Shown: piece by piece, positions 7,469-15,733 of the stretch
Position numbering within the stretch: position 1 is the stretch's first letter
How the letters are laid out: every line of letters begins with the position of its first letter
From: an uncultured bacterium
GTDB lineage: Bacteria > Pseudomonadota > Alphaproteobacteria > Sphingomonadales > Sphingomonadaceae
Assembly: GCA_903884945.1 (NCBI GenBank)
Contig: CAISGR010000080.1
Location: forward strand, 1-37,574
DNA length: 37,574 nucleotides
Reading direction: 5' to 3'
Notes under the pieces: generated by a model
The model's input: only the letters and a program-made list of their open reading frames with translations
Database searches by the model: none
What the model was told of the DNA's origin: nothing
Program-made: the position numbers and the translations under genes

Positions 7469-8965
7469 ATGACGCAGCTCAGGATCCCCGAAAGCACTTT
7501 CGCCGCGCTTCGCCGCCGCCATCTCGACCCGGCCGCACCATTCGAGCGGCTGAGCTATATGTTTGGCAAATCCTTCACCGATCATCTGGGTGCGACCCAT
7601 GTGTTGGTGTCGTCCCCGCCCCTCCAGCTGAGCGATGACTGCTTCGTTCGCCAGGCCGGCGCGCAGGTCATGCTCTATGACGATGTACGCGATGCGCTCT
7701 GGGTGCAGTTCGCGCGGTCCGACGATGACGTGTTCATCGACATCCATGATCATTGGTTCTCACCAGGAGGTACGCGATTCTCCTCGGTCGACGACCGCGA
7801 TGACCTGGCCCGGGCCCACTATATGTTCGGCCCGTTCGCCGCGATGCTGCGCAACGAGCCCGGCATCGGAGCCGACCGTCCCCTTCGCACGATTTCGATC
7901 GTGCTGGACCAGACCAGCCTCGACGCTCGCGAAATCGATATCGAGGGCGGGTTCCATCCGATCGAGCGGATCGACCTGGTCGGTGCGATGCCGCGTCGGA
8001 TCATTCCCAACAGCGCCCGGCCGCCCCGCGGCTTCGATGTCGATCGCATGTTGCGACAACAGGATTTCATTGCCGCAGAGCGCCAGCAGTTCATCGCCGG
8101 CACGACCTTCGGGATCGTCGGTTGCGGCGGTCTGGGCAGCGTGATTGCCGAGGCGCTGTTCCGCATCGGCGCGCGTGACTTCATCCTGTTCGACGAGGAT
8201 GCGCTGGCCACGCACAATCTGAACCGCTGGCAAGGCGCCAGACCCGGCGACATTGACCGAAACAAGGCGAGGCTGCTTGCCGACCGCTTGCGACGATTCG
8301 GCCGCGTCGGCGAGGTGTCGGCGCTCGCGGTGCCCCTGTCGGTGGTTGATCGCGCTGCCCAGCCGATGCTCCAGGGTTGCGATATATTGATCGGCTGTGT
8401 CGATAACGACGTCGCCCGGTATGTCGTCAATCGCGCGGCAGTTCAGTATCTCATCCCCTATTTCGATGCCGGCGTGAATATCCGAACCCGCGAGGGCGTC
8501 GATTTCGAAAGCCGCGTCTTCGCCGTCATTCCGGGCGTGAGCGCTTGCGCTGAATGCACCGCCTATGACCTGCTCGATTTCGGCGGCATCGAAGCGGCGA
8601 TGACCGACCCCGTTACCGCGGCGGAAATGGTGCGTGCCGGTTACGTTTCCGACCGGCCGGAGCTCCTGGCAGCAGCCAGCGCCTATCCGCTCAATCTTCG
8701 CGCCGCTTCGACACTGGTGACTGAGTTGACCAACTGGATTTGTGGCTACCGCCCCTGGGCGACCTGCGTCTTCGAGAACTGGCGGGACGGATTGCACCAG
8801 CGATCGGATCGGGGGAATCACCCTGAAAGGCCAAGCCCCGGCTGCAGCGTCTGCACCACCTTGTTCGGGGCGGCGGACCAGATTCCCCTGCCCCGTCCGC
8901 GGCCGTCCGCCGAAAGCGAACAGGCTTTGTTACAAGCCGCCGAATCGCTGCACGCGGCGATGTGA
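7469..8965 (+). CDS. JAB peptidase-E1 (ThiF-type) fusion protein
   Basis: A 498-residue two-domain enzyme. Residues 1-150 form a JAB/MPN domain with a plausible complete JAMM zinc site: E26 in FERLSYMFG, H93 and H95 in IHDHWFSPGG, and D108 in FSSVDD. Residues 205-480 are an E1-like adenylating domain: glycine-rich GIVGCGGLGS at 215-224, acidic FDEDAL (244), the arginine of NLNRWQG (253), K266 in DRNKA, and the aspartate of GCVDND (312). Zinc cysteine pairs are CAEC at 360-363 and CSVC at 459-462. Such fusions can trim a ubiquitin-like protein to its terminal glycine (JAB) and adenylate it (E1). The gene lies between the E2 and the small ubiquitin-like gene. Which cysteine is the E1 thioester residue cannot be decided by eye. 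Confidence 0.9.
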   Translation: MTQLRIPESTFAALRRRHLDPAAPFERLSYMFGKSFTDHLGATHVLVSSPPLQLSDDCFVRQAGAQVMLYDDVRDALWVQFARSDDDVFIDIHDHWFSPGGTRFSSVDDRDDLARAHYMFGPFAAMLRNEPGIGADRPLRTISIVLDQTSLDAREIDIEGGFHPIERIDLVGAMPRRIIPNSARPPRGFDVDRMLRQQDFIAAERQQFIAGTTFGIVGCGGLGSVIAEALFRIGARDFILFDEDALATHNLNRWQGARPGDIDRNKARLLADRLRRFGRVGEVSALAVPLSVVDRAAQPMLQGCDILIGCVDNDVARYVVNRAAVQYLIPYFDAGVNIRTREGVDFESRVFAVIPGVSACAECTAYDLLDFGGIEAAMTDPVTAAEMVRAGYVSDRPELLAAASAYPLNLRAASTLVTELTNWICGYRPWATCVFENWRDGLHQRSDRGNHPERPSPGCSVCTTLFGAADQIPLPRPRPSAESEQALLQAAESLHAAM

Positions 8966-8997
8966 TCGCACCTACCCTGGTTGAGAAGGAGTTTGTC

Positions 8998-9207
8998 ATG
9001 GCGACCCGCAAGCCGATCATCATCGACGGCGAATATACCGAAGTGGCAAAGACGGCGACCTTGCTGGACGTCGTCGGGCCGGAAGTGGACAGCGTGCTGA
9101 CCGATGACGGAATCATCGATCGCGCCCAGTTCCGCAATCAACTCGTGCCCGAGCGGTTCGACCGACAAATCGGCCACGTCAACAAGGGTGGAAGCGCCCG
9201 AGCGTGA
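8998..9207 (+). CDS. Small ThiS/ubiquitin-like protein with C-terminal Gly-Gly
   Basis: A 69-residue protein starting at an ATG preceded by AAGGAG. The pattern fits a beta-grasp sulfur carrier or ubiquitin-like protein: an opening strand (KPIIIDGEYTEV), a helix (TATLLDVVGPEV), a strand and turn (DSVLTDDGIIDRAQF), and a closing segment ending in KGG. G64-G65 is followed by a tail of four residues, SARA, which would have to be removed before activation by E1; the JAB domain encoded next door is the obvious candidate. Its stop overlaps the GTG of the radical SAM gene (GTGA). Similarity to ThiS is by pattern only, so this could be a different small protein. Its position beside E1 and E2 genes is the strongest argument. 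Confidence 0.62.
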   Translation: MATRKPIIIDGEYTEVAKTATLLDVVGPEVDSVLTDDGIIDRAQFRNQLVPERFDRQIGHVNKGGSARA

Positions 9208-10757
9208 ACATCGCGACGCTCGATCGTTCGATCGTCAAGGCTGCGCAGCGAAACAGCTCGACGCTGCTGCTGGTGGTACCGCCGCAACGCGGTCTGCTCG
9301 AGGGTTTTGTCAACGGCCTCACCTCGATCGCCAACTATATCGCCTTGCACGCCCCCGACATCGAAGTCCGGCTTCTCGACTTCGGGCGGCTCAATGCGGA
9401 GCAGATGTCGGATGCAGTCGCGCTGGCGCTGTCGGAATCGCGAACGAAGACCTTTGTCGGCATCACCGGCACCACCGCTTGCTACCAGAGCATGTTGATG
9501 ACGGCGCGGGCGTTCAAGCGCCACGACCCGGCAACCATCGTGGTCTTGGGCGGGCATCATGTGACGTCCCAGGACGATGTCGTGCTGCGCCATCACGGCG
9601 ACATCGTCGATTATGTCGTTCGCGGCGAAGGCGAAGCGGCGGTCGTGTCACTGGTCCGACATCATCCGGACACCGATCGCATCCCCAATATCAGCTTCGT
9701 CCGTGACGGCGCCACCCGGCGCACGCACGAGGCTGAATTGCTCGGCCAGGCCGATCTGGATCAGCTGTCGCCCACTCTCCAGGGTAAGGACGGTCGTCAT
9801 CGCGAAAACGACCCTTCGGTACCCGGCAAATTCGACCGAGTGACCTATGTATCGGCGCGAGGCTGTCCTCTTGCCTGTGCCTTCTGCGTGGTGCGTGCGA
9901 GCGCGATCCGGACAAAAACGATCGATGCAGTGATCGCCGATCTTCGCCACCTGATCGTCGATCATGGCTATCACGCGATCGCGATCGAAGACAATTTCTT
10001 CGCGCATCAGCGCAAGCGGACACTAGCCCTCTGCGCTGCGATCGAAGGGCTCCGCAAGGAGCATCCGTTCGACTGGGACTGTCAGACGCGCGTGGAGTCG
10101 ATGCGCGACCCTGAGGTCGCCCGGGCCATGGCGCGTGCGGGTTGCGTGGCAGCGTATCTCGGAGTGGAATCGCTGGTGCCGCACCAGCTAGCCAATCTCA
10201 ACAAATCCGCCCGGCCCGACCGCTACCTCCAGACGCTGGAGACGCTGACGATTCCGACGATGCTGGACGCCGGGATCGGCATTTACATCAATCTCCAGCT
10301 CGGGCTGCCGCTCGAGAGTTCGAAGGATCGCGCACTGACCATTCAGACGCTTTCCCGGCTGGGGCGGATGGCGCACCGCAGCAACCGGACGATTACGATT
10401 TTTCCGCAGCTCGCTGTCCTCTATCCCGGCACGCCCCATTTCGAGATAGCGCTGGAAAAGGAACAATTCGGTCCCCTGCACGCCGATGTGTTCGAGGCCT
10501 TCACCGAATGGGAGGCGAAGGAAGAGCCGATCCTGAACTATCTGGGAGAGCATTTCGCGCACGGCGTCGGGGGGATTCCGCTTGGGCTGCTCGACCGTGA
10601 CCGATTGAAGGACGGTAAGTTCCAGATTTGTCCCAACGCCATCGCCGACGTCTCGACGCAACTCAGCAGAATGGACGAATTGGCCGGAATAGACCGATTC
10701 AAATATGGTCGTTATCTTTCCAGGGCGGCGAAATCGGAGGTTCTGGCTCGTGCCTGA
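9204..10757 (+). CDS. Radical SAM enzyme with B12-binding-type N-terminal domain
   Basis: A 517-residue protein of the B12-binding radical SAM class. The N-terminal Rossmann-like domain spans about 20-150 (LLLVVPPQRGLLEGF, VGITGTTACYQS, VVLGGHHVTSQ, VVRGEGE). The radical SAM core holds the cluster motif C221-x3-C225-x2-C228 in GCPLACAFC, then AIEDNFFAH and a late QLGLPLESS. It resembles family members that act on lipids, cofactors or peptides (BchE- or HpnJ-like layout), but I cannot name the substrate. The usual DxHxxG cobalamin signature is not visible, so cobalamin may not be bound. The GTG start at 9204 overlaps the preceding stop by four bases, coupling it to the ubiquitin-like gene; its own stop lies inside the permease gene. 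It may modify a conjugate, a lipid or the imported solute. Confidence 0.88.
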   Translation: MNIATLDRSIVKAAQRNSSTLLLVVPPQRGLLEGFVNGLTSIANYIALHAPDIEVRLLDFGRLNAEQMSDAVALALSESRTKTFVGITGTTACYQSMLMTARAFKRHDPATIVVLGGHHVTSQDDVVLRHHGDIVDYVVRGEGEAAVVSLVRHHPDTDRIPNISFVRDGATRRTHEAELLGQADLDQLSPTLQGKDGRHRENDPSVPGKFDRVTYVSARGCPLACAFCVVRASAIRTKTIDAVIADLRHLIVDHGYHAIAIEDNFFAHQRKRTLALCAAIEGLRKEHPFDWDCQTRVESMRDPEVARAMARAGCVAAYLGVESLVPHQLANLNKSARPDRYLQTLETLTIPTMLDAGIGIYINLQLGLPLESSKDRALTIQTLSRLGRMAHRSNRTITIFPQLAVLYPGTPHFEIALEKEQFGPLHADVFEAFTEWEAKEEPILNYLGEHFAHGVGGIPLGLLDRDRLKDGKFQICPNAIADVSTQLSRMDELAGIDRFKYGRYLSRAAKSEVLARA

Positions 10758-11664
10758 TCTGGTTGCTAACGCCCTATTGCAAGGCGCAACCTACGGGATC
10801 GCGGTCCTTGGCCTGGCGTTTGCTTTCCGCATTTTGCGCTATCCGGATCTGACCGCGGACGGCAGCTTCATGACCGGCGCGACAGTCTTTGCCAGCGGTG
10901 TCGTGAGCGGATGGTCCTGGCCCGCCGCGCTGGCGGTCGCGGTCGGCGCTGGCGCGGCTGCGGGCATGCTGACAGCACTTCTGAATGCGTGGCTTCATGT
11001 CAGCAGGCTGCTGACCGGCATTCTCGTCACGATGATCTGCTACTCGCTCGCATTCCGCTATCTGGGCGGTCAGTCCAATATCGGCCTCACCGGCGCAGAG
11101 ACGATGTTCGCGACGTCCGGCGGAGTCGCCCGGACACCATATTTGCCAGCAATCGCTGGTCTGTTCGCAATGGGGAGCATGTTGCTGGTCCGCCTGTTGC
11201 TCGGAAGCGAGCTTGGATTGATGCTGCGCGCTACTGGCGGCAATGCGGCGCTCGTCGAGGAGTTCGGCCGTTCACCTGCCGCATATCGGGTCATCGGGCT
11301 TGCGCTCGCCAACGGACTCATAGCGCTGTCCGGCGCGCTGGTCGCGGGGCAACAGGGGTTCGCCGATGTGAACATGGGCGCCGGCACAATCATCACCCTG
11401 GTCGCATCGCTGATCATCGGCGAGGAGATCCTACGGCTGACGTCACGGGGCCGGATCGGCCTGGTCGAGCGCGTGCTGGCGCCTTTTGCCGGAGCGATCG
11501 TTTATTTCGCTCTGTACATCGCTGTGCTGCGCGCGAGCCTCGACGACTTCCTGCCGGTGCGGATCGAGCCCACCGACCTCAAGATGCTTTCCGCGCTCAT
11601 CGTCATCCTGGTCATCGCGCTACGCATGCGCGGCGGCCGTCAGGAAGAGGTTCTGCCACTCTAA
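10750..11664 (+). CDS. ABC transporter permease (COG4120 type)
   Basis: A 304-residue integral membrane protein. The GTG at 10750 has GGAGG about 10 bases upstream and overlaps the radical SAM stop by 8 bases. The start LVANALLQGATYGIAVLGLA and the motif ILRYPDLTADGSFMTGA are characteristic of permeases that work with COG2984 lipoproteins and COG1101 ATPases, the TrpX-like amino acid importer group. About eight hydrophobic segments can be counted. Typical substrates in the family are aromatic amino acids or related small molecules, but the substrate here is unknown. The three importer genes follow in the order permease, binding protein, ATPase. An importer inside a ubiquitin-like operon suggests that a solute is a precursor or signal for the system. 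Confidence 0.85.
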   Translation: MPDLVANALLQGATYGIAVLGLAFAFRILRYPDLTADGSFMTGATVFASGVVSGWSWPAALAVAVGAGAAAGMLTALLNAWLHVSRLLTGILVTMICYSLAFRYLGGQSNIGLTGAETMFATSGGVARTPYLPAIAGLFAMGSMLLVRLLLGSELGLMLRATGGNAALVEEFGRSPAAYRVIGLALANGLIALSGALVAGQQGFADVNMGAGTIITLVASLIIGEEILRLTSRGRIGLVERVLAPFAGAIVYFALYIAVLRASLDDFLPVRIEPTDLKMLSALIVILVIALRMRGGRQEEVLPL

Positions 11665-11677
11665 CCGGAGAACGATC

Positions 11678-12664
11678 GTGTCCAGGGGTCCTTTCAGCGC
11701 GACGCGCCGCATCATCGTACTGGGGCTCGCTGCCCTGACCTTGCTCTCGAGCTGCGCGACCCAGGCGACCAAGCCGAGCGTCGTCATCTTCACGCTGATG
11801 ACATACGACATTCTCGACGAATCCATCGCGGGCATCAAACAGGGGCTTGCGGAAGAAGGATACGGGCCTGGCGCGATCAACCTGCGCGAAGTCAATGCCA
11901 ACGGGCAGACCGAACTGCTGAGCAGTTACGCACGCGAAATCGCCGCGACCAAGCCAAATGTCATCGTGCCGGTTTCGACGCCGATCGCGCAGGCCGTGAT
12001 GACCGCGGTGCCTTCCACCCAGGCGGTCGTGTTCAGTACCGTCACCAATCCGGCCGACATCGGTTACGACAAGCGACCGGCCAACCTGACCGGCGTCTCC
12101 GATGCCGTGAACTATTCCGCCAATATCGGCCTGATCCGCGAACTGCTGCCCTCAGCGCACAGGATCGGGCTAATCTACAATCCCGCGGAGCGAAATTCAC
12201 AGTTTGGCGTCGCCGAGACGACCAAGGCCGTCCGGAGCGCGGGCATGGAACTTGTGCTGGTGACCGCGACCAACTCCAACGAAGCCGTCATCGCAGCACG
12301 CTCCCTGATCGGTCGCGTCGATGCGCTCTATATCGGTTCGGACAACACGGTCGCGAGCGCCATCGAGGGGATTGTTGCCGCCACGCGTGGGGGCAAGCTG
12401 CCGATTGTCGCGAGCGACGCGGGCAGCGTCCGCAAGGGCGCGCTCGCTTCCGTTTCGGTCGATTATCATCAGCTTGGCATAGCCGCCGGGCGGCTCGTCG
12501 CGCGGACACTGCGTGAGGGAAAGGCGCCTGGCAGCTATCCGGCCATCCGTTTCCAAGGCAATTCGCTGGTCATCAATCAAAGCACCGCGAGCGGGATCGG
12601 CTTCACCTTTCCGGCCTCGGTGCTTGCCCGAAAACCGCAGATTCTGGGCAATGCCCCGAAATGA
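11678..12664 (+). CDS. ABC transporter substrate-binding lipoprotein (COG2984 type)
   Basis: A 328-residue periplasmic binding protein. The N-terminus is a lipoprotein signal: basic residues, a hydrophobic core (IIVLGLAALTLL) and the lipobox LSSC with C26 as lipidation site. The mature part has the two-lobe type-1 binding fold: KPSVVIFTLMTYDILDESIAG, VIVPVSTPIAQAV, IGLIYNPAERNSQ, ALYIGSDNTVASA and LPIVASDAGSVRKGA. A GTG start 13 bases after the permease stop has GGAGAA before it. The stop overlaps the ATPase start (ATGA). This family includes TrpX-like binding proteins; the DNT segment (NTV) near the ligand site is typical. The protein would deliver a small molecule to the inner-membrane permease encoded just upstream. 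Confidence 0.87.
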   Translation: MSRGPFSATRRIIVLGLAALTLLSSCATQATKPSVVIFTLMTYDILDESIAGIKQGLAEEGYGPGAINLREVNANGQTELLSSYAREIAATKPNVIVPVSTPIAQAVMTAVPSTQAVVFSTVTNPADIGYDKRPANLTGVSDAVNYSANIGLIRELLPSAHRIGLIYNPAERNSQFGVAETTKAVRSAGMELVLVTATNSNEAVIAARSLIGRVDALYIGSDNTVASAIEGIVAATRGGKLPIVASDAGSVRKGALASVSVDYHQLGIAAGRLVARTLREGKAPGSYPAIRFQGNSLVINQSTASGIGFTFPASVLARKPQILGNAPK

Positions 12665-13461
12665 TCGAGGTCACGCTGAACAATGTCTCGAAGAGCTTCG
12701 ACCTTCCGGGGGGTGGCAAGACCCACGCCCTGAAGGCGGTGTCCGTCACGCTGGTCCCTGGCGAGTTTACCGTGCTTGTCGGTCCCAACGGGTCCGGCAA
12801 GACGACGTTGCTCAACCTGCTTGCCGGATCGATCGAGAGCGACACGGGTGAAATCCGTGCGCGAATCGATGGGCGCGATCTGAACTGGCTCCAGCTTTCT
12901 GGCCGGGCCAGAAGCCGCCACGTCGTGTGGATACATCAGAATTCCGCGGCTGGTTCGGTAAACGACCTCGACGTCGAAGAGAATATGCGTCTTGCCGCCC
13001 TGCGCGGCGTGACGCTGCCGTGGCGCCGCGCCGTCGACCGAAACTGGCGCCGGCATGTCGCGCAGATGCTCGACGGAACGCGGCTCGCAGGGAAAGCACG
13101 CGCGACCGCCGACGATCTCAGCCTTGGTCAGCGGCAGCTGCTTGCGCTCGAACTCGCGGCGGTACGCAACGGACAGCTCATTCTTCTCGATGAACCGACC
13201 GCGTCGCTCGACCGGGCAAGCGCCGCGCTCTGTATCGCACGCGCTGACGCGTTGGCACGTGAAGCGCACGCCTCGACCGTGCTCGTGACCCACGATCTCG
13301 CACTCGCTGCGGGCTTTGGCGATCGGCTGCTGGTAATGCAGGACGGAAGGATTGCGCATGACCTGTCAGGGCCGTCGAAGCAGGCGTTAACCCCCGAGGT
13401 GCTGTTCAAGCTGTGTCAGTTCGACCGCGCCCCTGCCGTCGGATATGAGAGCGGGAACTAG
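12661..13461 (+). CDS. ABC transporter ATP-binding protein (COG1101 type)
   Basis: A 266-residue ABC ATPase with all canonical motifs: Walker A GPNGSGKTT at 41-49, Q-loop in WIHQNSAAGS, signature LSLGQRQ, Walker B LILLDEPT, D-loop SLD and switch histidine in VLVTHD. The QNSAAGSVNDLDVEENM stretch resembles the COG1101 subfamily that partners COG4120 permeases. The ATG overlaps the lipoprotein stop by four bases, so the three importer proteins are coupled. It powers import by the permease dimer at the inner membrane. The next gene starts within or a few bases after its end, so the importer and the sensor-like genes are probably transcribed together. Confidence 0.93.
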   Translation: MIEVTLNNVSKSFDLPGGGKTHALKAVSVTLVPGEFTVLVGPNGSGKTTLLNLLAGSIESDTGEIRARIDGRDLNWLQLSGRARSRHVVWIHQNSAAGSVNDLDVEENMRLAALRGVTLPWRRAVDRNWRRHVAQMLDGTRLAGKARATADDLSLGQRQLLALELAAVRNGQLILLDEPTASLDRASAALCIARADALAREAHASTVLVTHDLALAAGFGDRLLVMQDGRIAHDLSGPSKQALTPEVLFKLCQFDRAPAVGYESGN

Positions 13462-13465
13462 AGCG

Positions 13466-15733
13466 ATGAATAGTGGTTGCCAAAGCGGGAATGTCTCAGA
13501 GGAGCAGGTCGACCGGCTGTTCGCTGCGATACGTGGTCTCGACTTCACGCATACCAAGGCCGCCGTCTTCTTCTACATGACGATCGACCTGATCATGATC
13601 ACGTTCGGCAGGCCGCTCGCCGCGAAGATCTCAATGGCCGGCCGGCCGCGGCATTCCTTCCAGACCGCTGTCTCGTTCGAAAACATGCACGAACATCCCG
13701 CACCGGTGTTTCTAAGCCGGTCCGATCGCAGAATGGACAGCGATCTCCACATCACCTTGTACAAACCCAAGACGTACGGCGAGACCCCGGAATCGGTGCG
13801 ACTCTATCTTTCTGCGGCGCACGACCTTGTATCGCGCATCTCGAACAAGCTGCGGGACGAAAGCCGGCCCATGAAGCCTGGTCACAAGCTGGGCGCACTG
13901 TTCTGGAGAGGCTTCCACGACATTTTGCCCGAAGGTCCGCGGCGTCTCGTCTCGGACGAACATATCCGCGACGGCGTGGACGCATCGGAAGCCGACCGTA
14001 TGCTTGGCGGCTTCTTCAAGGAGCTTCAACAGCTGTTCTCGAACCAAAACTACAATGTGAATTTCGAAGATAAGCCGCAACCGGACGGCTTCCTGCCGGC
14101 CAGTCCACGCCTGCTGTTCAGTCACTATTTCGTCAATGAGGACAAGCAACTCGATCTTCGCCTGCATTTGCTAGAGAGCCAGCAAGCCGCGTTGAACGGA
14201 CGCAAGCAGGCCCGCGGCGTCGCAGCACTCAATCCGGACATCGAACGCGGGTTCCGCAACGCGTCCATTCACCGGATCTTTCCCGGCCTCAAAGCTGCGG
14301 CATCGAGTGGGATCGCGACTTGGCTGGAAGGCGGGGCATCCATTGGCGGCAGGCAGCGCGCCGAGGCCCCGTGGCGCGCGCTCGTCCTGCCGATCCACGT
14401 CCAATTCCTTCCCTGGCTCGTGGTGTCGGTAATATTCACGCCGGCCGAGAACCTGTCGATGGACGACGATATCCGCGAAGAATGGGCGCAGCATTTCTAC
14501 ACGCATTTCTTTCCTCAGGTGATCGCCACAGCGCGCCAGCTTGCCCACGACCATTATCTGCAGGAAGTCGAGAAGCGCGCGCAGCTGGTGCTGAAGCATG
14601 AGGGTCCCGATCCCGGGCGGCTGGAGGCGGCGCTTGCGCCGCTGACAGCCACGTTCCCCTATTCCGATATTCACCTCGAGCCGGCGCGTGCCACCGACCC
14701 GCGCAAGACGATCAACTGGCAAGGCCATACGATTCACGTCGCCTCGCGGCCCAACCACGGCCACGCACGCGGCCGCCAGTGGATACCGTTCCGGACACTG
14801 GAGACCAAAAAAATCCCGAAAGCGCTGATGACCGCGCAGAAGCTTTACGAATCCGAGGAAAGCGGCAAGGATCAGAGTCACGGCGGCGCCTATTTCAACT
14901 TCAGTCATACAATCAAGAATCTGATCGAAAGCACGGGGCGGGAACGGGCGATCGCTACGCTTGCGCCGGTTTCGGATTATTGCGCTGAGGAGCCCGACTG
15001 GCACACCCGGCCAAACATTCGCGCCCGCGTCGTCGAAGCGCTCGACTTCGCCGACCGCGCATTGTCGCTTTCGCTCCTGATCAAGGGATTCGGCTATTTT
15101 GGCCGGGTTCTCGGCATGCGGCGCCAGGATGTTGACCTCAAAAAATTTATCAACTGGCTACCGGCAGAGGACGAGTTGCCAGTCGCGGATGCCGATATAT
15201 TGAAAGTATATGCCGAAAGTATATCTCATTTCGCACGCGCGATCTGTTTCGGTCGACAATGGATCTATCTCGATGTCACCTGGGATGATAGGGGAAAGCC
15301 AATCCTCGTAGAAAATGAGAAACGAAAGCCGTTCAGTACGCGCAATCTGCACTTCCCACCCTTCGCGCCGAGAGCAGAAGCGGCCTATCCGTTCATATTT
15401 GCTATGGCTGAACCTCTGCAAAACGCCATCAATGCTCTCAAATTGTTTCCCAGTTCGCAATATTCAACACTGGCTTCGCCGCTCCAGATAGCGGTCCGCC
15501 GCGACAGAAGGCTCACGGGAGGAATAATCGTGACGATCTCAAATCTGTGCGTCGAGGAAAAGCATCGCCCTCGGTCGGGACTGGCGGACGCTGCGCGGAT
15601 GCTTCAACCCCTTGGGCTCGTACAGTTCAGCGATCTTAGTTTCGAACCGGAGGGCCACTATTTTCGCGCAACCATGGACGTGAAGCTGAATCCCGCCGGG
15701 CTGGCCGAGCGCATTCGCCGCGAGGTCGCCTAA
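13466..15733 (+). CDS. Histidine-kinase-like protein with degenerate ATPase domain
   Basis: A 755-residue protein with no membrane segment and no family I recognise over its first 450 residues. The C-terminal part resembles a two-component kinase: FSHTIKNLIES with H481 like an H-box, an N-box-like EPLQNAINALKLF (N653), and an end strand with SGLADAARMLQPLG resembling the final glycine box of GHKL ATPases. The DxGxG box is replaced by ISNLCVEE, so ATP binding may be altered. The large N-terminus (LLFSHYFVNEDKQLDLRLHL, PWRALVLPIHVQFLPWLVVSV) may be the sensor. An alternative ATG at 13445 would overlap the ATPase gene. The stop is immediately followed by the ATG of a receiver-like protein, the usual kinase/regulator order. 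It could sense the imported solute or the Ubl state, which is speculation. Confidence 0.55.
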   Translation: MNSGCQSGNVSEEQVDRLFAAIRGLDFTHTKAAVFFYMTIDLIMITFGRPLAAKISMAGRPRHSFQTAVSFENMHEHPAPVFLSRSDRRMDSDLHITLYKPKTYGETPESVRLYLSAAHDLVSRISNKLRDESRPMKPGHKLGALFWRGFHDILPEGPRRLVSDEHIRDGVDASEADRMLGGFFKELQQLFSNQNYNVNFEDKPQPDGFLPASPRLLFSHYFVNEDKQLDLRLHLLESQQAALNGRKQARGVAALNPDIERGFRNASIHRIFPGLKAAASSGIATWLEGGASIGGRQRAEAPWRALVLPIHVQFLPWLVVSVIFTPAENLSMDDDIREEWAQHFYTHFFPQVIATARQLAHDHYLQEVEKRAQLVLKHEGPDPGRLEAALAPLTATFPYSDIHLEPARATDPRKTINWQGHTIHVASRPNHGHARGRQWIPFRTLETKKIPKALMTAQKLYESEESGKDQSHGGAYFNFSHTIKNLIESTGRERAIATLAPVSDYCAEEPDWHTRPNIRARVVEALDFADRALSLSLLIKGFGYFGRVLGMRRQDVDLKKFINWLPAEDELPVADADILKVYAESISHFARAICFGRQWIYLDVTWDDRGKPILVENEKRKPFSTRNLHFPPFAPRAEAAYPFIFAMAEPLQNAINALKLFPSSQYSTLASPLQIAVRRDRRLTGGIIVTISNLCVEEKHRPRSGLADAARMLQPLGLVQFSDLSFEPEGHYFRATMDVKLNPAGLAERIRREVA

